Of a stretch of DNA of 64,000 nucleotides, positions 23,232 to 35,344 are shown piece by piece. Position 1 is the first letter of the stretch. Each line of letters begins with the position of its first letter. Location of the stretch: positions 9,457,141 to 9,521,140 of the forward strand of contig OX439044.1 in NCBI GenBank assembly GCA_949317995.1. The letters are read 5' to 3'. The notes beneath the pieces were generated by a model. It did not search any database. It was not told the DNA's origin and worked only from the letters and a program-made list of their open reading frames with translations. A program made the translations under genes and the position numbers. This DNA comes from Acholoe squamosa. Lineage: Eukaryota; Annelida; Polychaeta; Phyllodocida; Polynoidae.

Positions 23232-24783
23232 ATGTTCATACGGCAGTTCTTTAGGACCCTGAAAGAAATAATACTTTCAGAAAGCACCCACACTATATGC
23301 TAGTGATCCTAAATGACCAACATTCACATTTAATTTCTCAGCCTCTGAGAATTACAAGAGAGGCAAGGGTTTGCATATGTAGTGGATGATCAGGATAAAA
23401 TTACTTAGCATTCTGGGTAATTAGTCTTGGAAAAGGTGTGTTTACACTGAAAAGCAATTATTGAAAAATAATCTATGTACCGAATGATATTTTACTTAGA
23501 ATTTATAAAACTTGATAGTTTTACCTTTACCTGAAACACCTGTATTAACTTCTACATATTCTATACATCATGTTACTTTTGTTACCTGAGAGAATACACT
23601 ATCATGCCAGAATTATCCAAAATACCAAAGTATTTTGGGATAGAGGGGTCTCAAACCATCCCAAAAGATTTCTATATTTAACTATATTATCATCCCTAAG
23701 AACCTATATTAGAAAGGTATAATACCTGTGACTGGCGTTTTCCTACTACTTCCTTGGCCAGAGATATACCTATTATAATGGATGGGGGATTCATCTAACC
23801 CTAGGGATTTTCGTCTAACACCCTATTTTTTCAGACCTTTTAACTACCAGGTATAGCATATTTAACATCCTCTTTATAATGCTTAGGTACCTATATATAA
23901 AAGGAATAATACCTGTGAATGGCAATTTCCTACTACCACCCAGTCCAGAGGTATACCTATCATAATGTGAGGGAGATTCGTCTAACACCTGGGAAATTCA
24001 TCTAATACTGCATATCATCTGTAGTATACACCCATGAATTTTTGTACATATGCTATCATATTTATTTTTTGGTCCCATACAGCCCAAATCCCGACAAGTT
24101 GTGCCCATTGACAATATGCTTTATAGCCATTTTTATTATGAAGCTAGAGTAGCCGTGGCACCTTAAGTGCATTTAATCCTGGATGGCTTTACAATAAATA
24201 TATTTTTCAAATTCCTTTTTACATGTTGACAAAGGAAGGTCTTTTACACATGTGAGCCAGCAAGCAGAAATGGGGGTTCCTGCGGGATTTAGTACCTGTT
24301 TAAGCCACCAGGGGCATCACTATGGGCTAGAATAGGAAAAATATGCCTAAAACTGTTTTAGAGTACTTTTTCATGGAGAATTCAATGATTTTTGATAAAA
24401 CGTTCTATTTTGGGTGGAAAGGTTCCAAACAAGGCATGTAAAAAGAAGGTTTTTGGGCCTAAAAAGGCATATTTGTTGATTTCTGTTGCTATGGAAACAT
24501 GATTTTCATTCTGAATAAGAAAATCAGTGATCCTCCAGGGGGATTTTTAGTACACATAATACCTTTAGATGCCATGTTATAAATAGCACATAGGGACACG
24601 ACACTTAATATCTTCTTAAACTTGCATATCTTGATGTTAAATCTTAAATATCAAATGGGGGTGTTTCTAGACCGTGCCCTAATCTCTTTACTCATACACC
24701 ATATGATCTTTCGCTTTCTCTCTCTCTCTGTATCTAGTTTTATGTAAACACGATGTATGAACATAAAGAAAACAGGTAATGTA
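23232..24783. repeat. Second, shortened copy of the duplicated non-coding unit
   Basis: Begins ATGTTCATACGGCAG and ends AACAGGTAATGT, like the start and end of the first copy at 18435-23234. The last bases of copy one and the first of copy two overlap, as expected for head-to-tail tandem units. Two inner blocks present in copy one are missing. Confidence 0.8.
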
Positions 24784-26275
24784 AGTACTTTTTTTCACCT
24801 CGATATAAAATATGACACTCCACTTATTTTTGGACATCTTAAATACACTCTGCATTCTGTTTCACTTTCTATCTCTCTAGTTATATGCAAACATGATGTA
24901 TAGAATAGTCAAGTATTATTTAAAGTAATCAAATTATTGCCAACCGAGGGTTGACATTACACAATGGCTAGGCACAAGAAACTGCAGACCTCAGACATGC
25001 TCTTCATTGCTGGCCACTCTGTCCCTGCCTCCACCTTGGATGGATAAGTGACCTCACCCCCCTCTCTAACTGTGTGCCCAAGGAACATCACTCTTCACAA
25101 TTAGATGGTTTCACCTTTAGCCCTGCTGCAATTAGTTGATATAGGACCTAAGCTCATGGTTTTAATGATGCCAGGCAAATACATTAAAAGAATGCCTGTT
25201 GCTAAGCAAATAGTGACCATAGCGTGAGGGGAATAACAGAAATGAATTTCCCAGACTTGAGTTCGTAGGAGTAGTAGGAGGGCAGCAGAAGCTGCCTCAG
25301 AGGTGATTTAATGCAGGGTCATTACTAATGGCTACAACTTGCTTTTCCATGTTTATACATATCTTAGGATTCAGGAAAGTGCTGTTGTACTAATGAAATC
25401 ATGTCCATATAATATGAAACTTGCACTTTCTGAGAGATGTGGTTGGACAGGGATGTTTCCTTGCTGTGCATATATTGGGTTATATAGGCATGGCAGTGTA
25501 ATGGATGCACAACTCCTCTAATAGGTCTGCTGTGCAATTATTTTGGTAACCATGAATATATGATTTAATAATGCAGGGCAGTGATATCTTTTGACACCTT
25601 GTTATAACAGCAATAAGGCCATGTTGAAGGGGAGGGAGTGTGAATCTATTCCCAAATAAAGACCTTAGGGTAATCCCCAGTCTTTATTGGGCATCTTACA
25701 AATTCTCAATGTGAGGGTACATCTTACAGAAGGGGATCAACCTATATATAGGGTGCTATTGTAAAACACATCCAACTATTAAAAAGGATATTTTAAATTG
25801 GTATTGGGCCTAGATAAAAGGTAGGATAGAGCAATGGGCCCTGGACATCCAACACTGACATTGATGCCTGTGACACTCATTGAGTGGCATGTTTGAGGAA
25901 GCATGCATGTATAGCTAGCCACTATCGTAGCCCTACCAAAGTAGGGCTAATGGGCGAACCCCATTCATTTTGAGGGTGAGATTTTGAATTGGGCGGGCTG
26001 CATTGAAAACATAATCATTAGACATTAAGTGATACAAGATTTGGATAGATCTATATCTCACCTGTGCAGGTTGCACCAAATTAGAACTAAATAATACTTT
26101 ATGCAAGTGTATTGATGATATTCCTGATGATACCAGCAGTAAAAAACACAGTGGTGGCCATTTTGACATCTGTATCACATACTATGTTGTCATGGTAATA
26201 TTTAGTTGACGCCCTCAACATGTCAATGCATCACCGTCAGTCTGTAAATGGCAGAACCATTACAGATGAAACTCA
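24784..26275. other. Non-coding stretch, nothing recognised
   Basis: About 1.5 kb without supportable genes or repeats beyond short low-complexity words. Confidence 0.4.
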
Positions 26276-26480
26276 GTCTAATGTAGGGGCCCTTGATGGG
26301 GGGTCCCCATGTCCCATGTTGATTTAAAGAAATTGCCATGTCTCCATGTCGATTTTAAGAAAAGTCCATGTCCCCATGTCGATTTTAAGAAAAGTTCATG
26401 TCACCATGTCGATTTTAAAGAAAGGTTCATGTCCCATGTCACTAAGCCAAAAAAGGCCCATGTCGCCATGTAGATTTTAG
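26276..26480. repeat. Short tandem repeat (CCATGTCGATTTTAAGAAAAG)
   Basis: Five to six degenerate copies of a roughly 33-bp unit with GTCCCCATGTCGATTTTAAG. The region is followed by C-rich strings (26620-26690) and then unremarkable DNA to 27340. Confidence 0.75.
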
Positions 26481-27343
26481 GGGTCTAGACCCATAATGTA
26501 TAGAGGGCTTAGGTAATCTTGAATGAATGTATTAAACTTCCCTACCTTTACGAATCTTGTTTTTTCTTGCCAAAAAAAGAGGAAAACTGTGATTTCTTGA
26601 TATGATGTCATGCAGCCCATGACCCCCCTCCCCCCCTTGTCATGCTTGGTCATGGGGAGTGGGACACCCCCTCCCCCCCTCCTGTATGACGTCATTTGTA
26701 CACAGCCCCTTCTCTCTATTTATCTCATGTGAATAACAAGATACAACTTTCCATAGACATAAGGGAGTGATCATTTATTAACAACAGGGGAGGGTGGTGG
26801 GTTCCTCTGCAAAAAAGATCCCCCCCACCTTTCAAGGGTAACTCCCTTGTATGTAGGATAAATTTTTCATTTTCTTAGATTCTCACCAAGACCCCCACCT
26901 CGGGCAGATCCAGGGCCATTCTGAGTGAATACCCTGTCTCTGACAGCATCATAATATGTGATGGATTTGGCTATCAAACTCATATCAAGTGCTAAAAAAA
27001 GACATTTCTCAAATTTATAGCATCCTGAAGTATTGAGAAATTTAATCTTTTGAATCTTTTGACAACTATTTTTAAACCCCCTGCCATGCCTGAACCAAGG
27101 CCCATTTTTCTATACACCGGTATGCATGAATTGGAACCAGAATTTGTGGTGGTGGTGCAACCTGGTCAGTATTAGCAGAAGTGGAGGCCAGACCAGAAGC
27201 CAGCTGCATTTGACTCCAAACTGTGGTACATAATAGCATTTGACATAGTAGGATATGGTAGGACAAAAGTGTCCCACTGAGTGAAGTAGGACAAAAATAG
27301 GAGGTTCAACCTGTGCATTATCGTCCCAGAAGCGTCACAAGGC
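26481..27343. other. Non-coding stretch, nothing recognised
   Basis: Contains C-tracts and no supportable gene. The frames here are short and compositionally unremarkable. Confidence 0.35.
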
Positions 27344-27865
27344 ATGTCACCAAATGTCGCAGCAGACCTACCACCACTGGTACAAGACCCAGATGATCCA
27401 CCACTTGATGCAGCCTCTTTAATAACAGAATCCAAAGTTGGTGAATTAGTTAATAAATTTAATTTAAACAAATCATGTGGTATACAGGGTATCTCAACCA
27501 CCGTACTGAAAGATGCCTTTAAGATGCTAATACCGCAACTAGTTACCATGTTCACAATGGGAGTCTTCCCCACTTCCTGTTCTAAAGGACTGCTGGTACC
27601 CATCCCCAAGAAAGGGGACCTGACATTATAAGCACCCACATGGAAACTGCTAAGGTACTATCAGATTGTCAATATAGTTTCAGGCCAGAATGCAGCACTG
27701 GCGATGCTGTCTTCGGAGTTTTACATGACCTTTATTAAACCAGGGACGATGGTCACGTGACCAGTATATGCTTTATAGAATATACAAAGCCGTTTGATTC
27801 TGTCCATGCGTTTGATTCTGTCCACCATCCTAGGCTCATAAAGAAAATTCGAAGGTTAAACATTC
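27344..27865 (+). pseudogene. LINE reverse-transcriptase pseudogene
   Basis: The frame 27344-27631 has the start of a non-LTR RT domain: VGELVNKFNLNKSCGIQGIS (usual K..GPDGI), then FPTSCSKGLLVPIPKKGD (usual FP..W....V.PI.KKGD). After a stop the next segment reads SFRPECSTGDAVFGVLHDLY and PFDSVHHPRLIKKIRRL, matching FRPGRST...A and KAFDSVDH. Stops and frame changes make it dead. The YxDD region is absent, so it is truncated. Confidence 0.75.
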
Positions 27866-28571
27866 ATAAGACTTATGTGTTTAACTAGTTACCTGGATGA
27901 CCATGTAGCAAGCCCACTTTGGGCCAATTCAGTTTTGGCTAAGATAAGCTGGTTCAATGCGGGCAGAATACCATTCATGGTTTTATGTTTGGCAAATGGT
28001 AGGTATCCAGTCAGGACCACATTAGGTTGCCCTAATAGGGCAAACTGAACTAAGACAGTTGGGCTCCCGGAAGTTTGTGTCGTAGTTCTAAGATTGTGGG
28101 CCACATCAGGCTGACTGATTAAATTGTGTGCAGATCAGCTTCAAAATGGGCAAACACTTTGGGCACAGATTGATTTGAAAGTGGGCAACCTGAATCAGGC
28201 AGAGACCAGCTACAACGATAATTGCCCAGAATGGCCTGAGGATGGGTTTGCACAGGGCATACTCAGCTGGGAACTTTGACAGTAGATGACCCTACTATTT
28301 CTAATGTACAGCTTTCCACCAAATTCAGGATAGATTTCCTTTAGTATGATATAACAGAAATAGGCTACTGAATCATATAAATTGTAACAGTACACAAATT
28401 TTCTAAATTCAACACATTGGATCAAAGAGAGAAAAATCTTTTCAACCAATCACAGCACAGCAATAATTATTCATAACAAACCGTCTCCCATAAAAAGAGT
28501 CTCACAAAATCCCCAAAGGTGCAGGGTCCCATTATCCAGCCCATGGGCTAATAGGTGATCAATGGTCATCT
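27866..28571. other. Non-coding stretch left of the gypsy element
   Basis: About 0.7 kb with no gene or repeat I can support. It ends at the 5' LTR start. No intact target duplication can be tested because the far end of the composite element is truncated. Confidence 0.35.
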
Positions 28572-29221
28572 TGTCAATGGACCATTCTGGGTATTATTAT
28601 TATTTTTCATATTTACTAATTTCTTCGCCATATAAAACCTAGGCTCTGCTCACGATCCATACTCAACAATCTCCTGTATTCCCCAACAGGAACCAGGATC
28701 CATAAGTTATCACAAACTCACTTCCTCCATGAGACTCTGTGACATAATGTAGACGGATGTAATAACATTCCAATCATATCTACACCCACACAGACCCGCT
28801 GGAGGATGTGGGATCCACCTGTGGTGCCATATTTGGAATGAGAGGATATTTCACAATCTCCTCTCAATCCTCATCAACATGATTAACCCACAGGTGGCAA
28901 TCTCTCCCTATGACACGTATTTCTATTTCATTGAGCCACGTGTATAGAATATTTCACAATACTGTGAGCTGCTCAAGCCCTTCATATAAAAGGCAGCTTG
29001 AGCAGCTCCCAATCATCTCTCCCAACTTACACCTTACACCTATACCTAGAACCTACAACAGGTTGAGCTATAGGATTGGAGGCAGAGCTTAGATCTTGGC
29101 GAGTGTTATCATTGTTACCACCTTTATGAAACACTCATGTCAGCTATGCAATAAAAGGATCAAATCAACTTCCCTGGATTCCGTGTATATTCACTTCACC
29201 ACATGTAACCGTCCGTTGACA
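28572..29221 (+). repeat. 5' LTR of the full-length gypsy element
   Basis: 650-bp LTR starting TGTCAATGGACC and ending CGTCCGTTGACA, related to the LTRs of element A. A CATATAAA-type box near 28630 and ATAAAA near 29154 are candidate promoter and polyadenylation signals. It is followed by CGATGGTGGATGAACC, in which TGGTGGATGAACC may be the primer-binding site. Confidence 0.88.
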
Positions 29222-29273
29222 CGATGGTGGATGAACCCTCCAAGAATATCCCACTACCAACCTCTCATTAAAC

Positions 29274-32126
29274 ATGAGCAATAGTAAGACATCACCTAAG
29301 GAGCCAGCTTCAGAACAACGCACCTTTACATCACCTGGGCTAGATGCGCCCAACCAATCCACAAGTGATACTACACATCACCTCCAGAGGCAAACTTCAT
29401 CTCCAGACGCATTGACATTGGATCCAGTTTTACCTATAGCATTGCAGGCCCACGTATTACAACCTGTGAGTACCGGTATTGAGCAATTTTCCTCAACAAT
29501 AGTGGACCACAATACTGGAGCAGACACCAGTACGCCAGTATCACTACCTGCACCAGGATTAGACATCACCTTACCTGGTTACTCACAAGTAAATTCACCG
29601 CCACTAAGACTTTCTGGTATAACTAGCCCAGCCTCTGAAGTACCAGCACAAACTAACCCAGGTGTGACTTCACATAAACCACCAGTTTATGAGGAGCCAG
29701 TGGTTGTGGACACAGACTCTGACGCTTCCCTAGACGCTGATTACTGGAGAGACAGAATCGGATCAGCAGTTTCTAGGTGGAGAGCAGCCTATGAAAACGG
29801 TGTAGGCAGGGTTTCCAATAACGACTCTGGACACCCGGTAGGAGACAATCCAAACTTCTCACTCAACATTAACAGACTATTGGATGAGTGGCTTGACCCT
29901 ACTGTTACCCAGCCTAACCGATACCAATCCACTTCTGAAGAGGAGGACCTGTACCCCCCACCTGTGTACACACCTACACAGCCACTTAGGACCAGGTCAG
30001 TGGACTCACCATCCAGACAAGGCTCTAGATTTAGAAGGAGGGCCCAATCAAGTTCACCTCTTAGAAGAAGAATCCCCACTGGTTACAGACTGCTGAGGAG
30101 TGTGGACGAAGCTACAAGCAGGTCTCACCTCGTAGCTACAACCTCGCTACTCAATAGAGGCAATAGGATGCCCTACAACTCACCTCAACTTATCATTTCA
30201 CCTGGGGAAGATACTGAAGTGACTTTTCCCCACCGACCTAATATGGCAATGTCCCAAGGTCAGCCCCCTCAGTATGACCAGGAGGACATGAGGAGAAGTC
30301 TTGTCAGGGACTGCACTAATGCCGTCAGTGAATCTCTCTCTGAGCTATTAGCCAAACACGTGAACACCCTATCCACTGAGATTAAAAATCATGGACAGGA
30401 ACACTCAGGTCAGTTGGCTAGAGTACACCTCAGGTTAGATGACATGGAACGTTGGAAGGAGCATATGGAAAGTAACACCGCTCACAACTTCAGGCAGGCA
30501 GAACAAGGCAATATGGAAGTTCTCAGAAGATCCGAGGATTTCACTTACCAAATGACTGACCAGCTTAGCAGAAACATGGACTCAATAAGGCTTGACCTCA
30601 TGAGAGCTATTCAAAGCCAGTCTACCAGCGCCAACGCCACTAGCTCCAACCAAACCAACACTAGCACCCAGGGCAATTTAGGACCCATACAGTCCACCCC
30701 CCCTTCCCCCCCGGTACCTAATAACAGCCCCGCCCATAATGACATGACAGGGACAAGTCTGAGCCCACCACAGGCCTTCATGGACAGCAGTAACCAGAAC
30801 ACAGCCGCCGCTCCTTCAACCTCCCATGAATCATACCATTCTCCAGCAGCCAGTGCACCGAACGCCCACCAGGGGGCGACAGCGTCATATAACACAGCGC
30901 CTAATCCAAGTCAACATTGTGGCCATGTGGTTAATGGTGTTTACAGCCCCCAGGGACAGACAAATAACCACTCTGGGCTACCATACCCTCCTAGGTATCC
31001 CCACATAGCGCACTCGACACCGGTAGCGCACCAGGGAGGATATCATGGTGCTGAGTATCCCAGACCTTCCCCCAGTGGTTTGGACTGCGACAAGCTCACA
31101 TCTGCCCAGTTAGGCTCATTTAACAAGCCTGAACCCTTTGATAAACCGACGCCCTACAGGTCTGCAGCAAAATTTCTGACTGAATTCAAATTTTTCATAA
31201 GGAATGTGCATGCCAAAAGGCTGGACCTACATGCAACTTGCCTGTACACCTTTCTCAAAGGGAGGGCAGCTCAGTGGTTTTTCAGCAACATAATGGACAA
31301 GCCAATCATGCAAAGCAAGGAGGCAGTTTATGAAGCCTTCTTAACAAGGTTTGGCAACCCCGACCTCAGTACCATCCTGAAGGGGTATAGAGCCAGAAAA
31401 CAGAAGCCAAATGAAACCACTGAGGACTATCTTGCAGACATGACCATGTTGTTGTCCAACAGCAGCCTGGATGAGGCTTCACAGGTGGACTACCTTGTAA
31501 ATGGCCTCAGACCCGAGCTGAAGAATGTTGTTGTAGCTAAGTCTCCCAAGACCTTGCTGGAAGCTGAACAATTAGCCATAAATCAATAATTGAACCTCGA
31601 GGCTATAAAAATTGCTCAGAACAGCTCAGCAGAGTTATGTGCAGTAGGCTACAATAAGGACGACAACAGATCCAGAAAGGATAAATATCAGCGCGACCAC
31701 AAGAAAGAAGACAGACTGCCCAGTAGTAACTACAACAAACAGTATGAAAATAAATTCAAAAACAGTTACAGAGGAAGGTCCAAGTTTTCAGACAGATCCA
31801 ATCCGAAGGACTACAGATCTTATTCCAAAAATAGATCCGACTATAAGTCCCCAGGAAGAGATAGGTCAAAAGACAGATCAGAACAAAGGTCAAGATCCTC
31901 TGATAGCAACAAAAGTTTTGTCTTCATACCAGTTGCTGGACAGCCAAATAACAACAAAAATGTCTCCTTCATGGTCCCAGCTGACTTCACCATCCCAGAC
32001 AATTGGGTACAACAGTCATTAAAGAAGTCCAGAGATCCAACCCCAGGCAGGAACTACTCCAGAAGCCATTCAGGATCTCAGTCTGAGGCCGACAATGACA
32101 GTCCCAATAACACACAAGATGAATAG
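29274..32126 (+). CDS. gag: gag (Ty3/gypsy-type), one in-frame TAA
   Basis: Structural polyprotein of the retroelement. Residues 1-600 or so are Pro/Ser/Thr/Asn-rich and probably disordered. The capsid-like Retrotrans_gag segment follows (about 31140-31580: KFLTEFKFFIRNVHAKRLDL, GRAAQWFFSNIM, FLTRFGN, ARKQKPNETTEDYLADM). A TAA at 31587-31589 interrupts it. The same frame continues with a very basic Arg/Ser region (RDRSKDRSEQRSRSS) in place of a CCHC zinc knuckle and ends at TAG 32124-32126. That TAG is present at the same place in remnants A and B, so it looks like the natural gag stop, while the TAA looks like a mutation. Confidence 0.85.
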
Positions 32127-35100
32127 GGATCAGGGGAAGGCACTCAAGCACCTAGTGACCCCGACCCCGCCTGGAACACGACCATCGAATTATCCAAGGA
32201 CACTTCTCGAGATGCTGATGCAGAAATGAATTCAGTAGACTCTCAATCATCCAGTTCGAATTATACCAATTTCTTGAATACCAATGAGAACTCAGACTCC
32301 AGTGATGACGAGGACGAGTATGAGGACCAGAGCCAGAGGACTTCAATCCTGAGACTGAGGATCAAATCTGAGCAGTATGGGCAGCAAGGTAAGGCCATTT
32401 ACGTTGATACAGAATTAACCAAAGGTGCAGTTTCTGTAGACATAAATAACCACTTGTATAGAGCTCTTGTTGACTCCGGCGCCTCACTTTCTTTTATTAG
32501 CCAAAAAATGGCTGACAAAATCGCGAACACACCAAATTTCAGACATGGAAGACGCGCGTGACTGACAGTTTTATTGGCTGATAAAACCCCCATCCAAGTA
32601 AATCACTCCATGACTGTAACATTCCTCATTGGTGGCCATGAATTCAGATCCAGATTCCATGTAGTACCTGAACTGAACCATCCCCTAATTTTAGGAGTAA
32701 ATTTCATGACCAAATACAAAGCCAAAATTTCCTTTGGACCTACTCCCCCATCGCCCAACTACATCAGGGCAAACAAAAATGTTGATATTCCACCAAACAC
32801 TGAAGCCACTTTCAATGCGGTTGTGATAGGGAATAGCAACATTGTGGGAAAAACTGGATTGACTGAGAACTCAGGTTCTACTCTACCGGTACTTATTAAG
32901 CATGCCATAGGTAAACCTAGATCAGACCTTAAGATGGTACCAGTAACAGTAGCTAACCCAAATGACTTCCCCATCAAGATAAAAAGACACATGAACCTCG
33001 GTGTATTTAGACTTTTCAACATCAAAAAGGCTGTACCCATTGGTGTACTCAATAGCGCCCATTCACTCAACAGTGTAACAACAGAAAAGGACTTATTTCC
33101 AATCAATTGTGGAGAGGATCCCATGGACCAACTCCCCAAAGGGAATGAACCCTTGAAGTATAAAATCTGTGAAAAACTCTCTGAAATTCAAAGGCAACAG
33201 ATCAAAAACATCGTTGAGGCCAATAGGCAAGCCTTTGTCCTAAATGAAAGCGCCATAGGTCTCAATGTAGAAAATGAAGTTAAATTGGAATTAAAACCAG
33301 ACTTCAAACCCTGCAACAGACCGTCATATAGGATGTCCCCTCACAAAGAAATTTTTCAAAGGGAACTCCTGAAGAAACATTTAGAACAGGGGATAATAGA
33401 AGAGTGTACCAAACCCTGTGAGTGGAACTCACCTGCCTTTTTAGTGCCAAAACCACAAGGTGACAGGTCAGTAGCCTCTGGCTGGAGGATTGTAGTTGAC
33501 TACAGATGGGTAAATGAGAATTTAAAAACCTTCTCTTACTCATTCCCCAGAGCTGACGACCTCATGCAGCAGATAGGCAGAACAGGCGCCAAATATTTTT
33601 CCAAATTGGATGTCTACAGCGCCTACCACCAGATTCCCCTAGCAGAAGAATCTAGGCCACTTACCACTTTCTCTGCCAATGGCACGAGATACATGGCCAA
33701 AGTTCTCCCTATGGGACTCAAAACTTCAGGCCTATCCTTCATGAATGTAATGGAACAACTCCTCATGAAATGCAAGTATAAAAATGCTGTAGCATATGTG
33801 GACGATGTAGCCATTTACAGCCCCACGTGGGAAAGGCACTTACAAGATCTAGACGAGGTTTTGAAACTTTTTATCAGAGGAAACATCAAACTGAAATCAG
33901 AAAAATGCGAATTTGGAACTACCAAAATGGAATTTTTGGGTTTCAATGTAGACCAGCATGGTTTGTCCCCATCCCCGGACAAAATAGGACCTGTCAAAAC
34001 TTTCCCCCCACCTAGAAACATCCATGATCTTAGATGTTTCAATGGTATGGCGCAGTTTTACAAAAGGTTCATCAGAGGTTTTGCCCATGTCATGAAGCCC
34101 CTTTATGAGGTGACAAAAAGCACCTTTAAATGGACCACTGAATGTCAGAGAGCCTTTGAGAAAATTAAAGCTGCTATCTGTACTGAAGCTGTGCTGAAAT
34201 TTCCGGACTATAACAGACCTTTTGTCATTTTTACTGACTCGAGCAACTACAGCTTAGGAGCTGTAATCACTCAGGTAGATGACTATGGTTTCTATAGACC
34301 GATTGAATTTGCAGGGAGAGGTTTGACACCTCAAGAGTCTAGGTATGGGATAACTGATAAAGAACTGTTGGGAATAGTTTTTGCAGTCAAAAAGTTCCAC
34401 CATTATGTGGATGGAACTCACTTCGAAGTTTACTCGGACCACACCGCCCTGGTTTCCCTTTTTAATAAAAAGGAAAATATAACCAATGGAAGGTTAGCCA
34501 GGTGGGTCGACACAGTCATGTCCTACGACTTTGAAGTCAGATACCTGCAAGGCAGAGCCAATATTGTGGCAGATTTTCTTTCCAGAAGGAAATACCCGCC
34601 CAGCTCTGATGACCCAATTCCCATCAGGTCTCAAGGTAAAATAATACTCCCTCCTAAATCAGTCAAATTCTCTGACATTACCATGACCAAAGTCTTCAAA
34701 TCAAATGACCCAGTTCCCAAAAATCCAGTCCTCATGGGACCACCTAGATCCATACTAAAAGGAGGACAGATCTGGGGTAGCACTTCAAAGAAAACAAAGG
34801 GTGTGATTGCCAAGAAGGGTAGCTCTGAGAGAGAAAAACTCAGCTCCATTCAAATTGAGCCCGAGCTGTGCATTTTAACTCGATCTAAAGCCAAGTTACC
34901 AGACCCGGCCACACCCCCTCAGTCCAGCAAATCAACCAGAAGTAAACAGACCCGCCCCCCCCCCCAAGGTCAAGGACACCAAGAGCAAACCAAGGGGCCA
35001 ACCACCCAAATCCAGGTCACCCAGAGTATCAGTGAAATTAGCTAACACCAGAAGGGCTAAGCTATCACACAAAGTGCTACCCATGGCTGAGCGAGCGATA

Positions 35101-35343
35101 AGCCAGCTATGTAAACATCACTCCCTAACCCCATCCAGGGAGACACTGATACAGGCACAGCAGGAGGATGTTTTCTCAAACTCCATGTTGTCATACATCA
35201 ATAAGGGTGAATTACCAGAGGACCCCAGCCTTAGCAAACAGATACTGCTAAACCATGACCAGTTCATGATTTTAGATGAAGTTTTATTCAGAATCACCAA
35301 GTCAACCTATGGAGACAGCTTAGAGCCTACACTACAAATAGGG
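32127..35343 (+). pseudogene. pol: pro-pol (protease, RT, RNase H, truncated integrase)
   Basis: In the same frame as gag. Retropepsin: YRALVDSGASLSFIS (about 32455). An in-frame TGA lies at 32559-32561. RT: WRIVVDYRWVN, FSKLDVYSAYHQI and the catalytic YVDDVAIYS (about 33795-33821). RNase H: VIFTDSSNYSLGAV, ITDKELLGIVFAVKKFHHYV, VYSDHTALVSLF. After a basic linker the frame changes in an 11-C run at 34955-34965. It continues with the integrase-type N-terminal segment (ETLIQAQQEDVFSN, ILLNHDQFMILDEVLFRI) and breaks off at about 35343. The integrase DDE core is missing, so this copy cannot integrate on its own. Confidence 0.88.
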
Positions 35344-35344
35344 T

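Larger units (their letters stand above)
18435..23234. repeat. First copy of a tandem duplicated non-coding unit
   Basis: Three blocks of this stretch recur in the same order and orientation at 23232-24783: 18435-18830 with 23232-23628, 21226-22128 with 23631-24532, and 22971-23234 with 24533-24783. Identity is very high by eye. The second copy lacks about 2.4 kb (18831-21225) and about 0.84 kb (22129-22970). Those two stretches either inserted into the first copy or were deleted from the second. No gene is supported in either copy. Confidence 0.8.
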
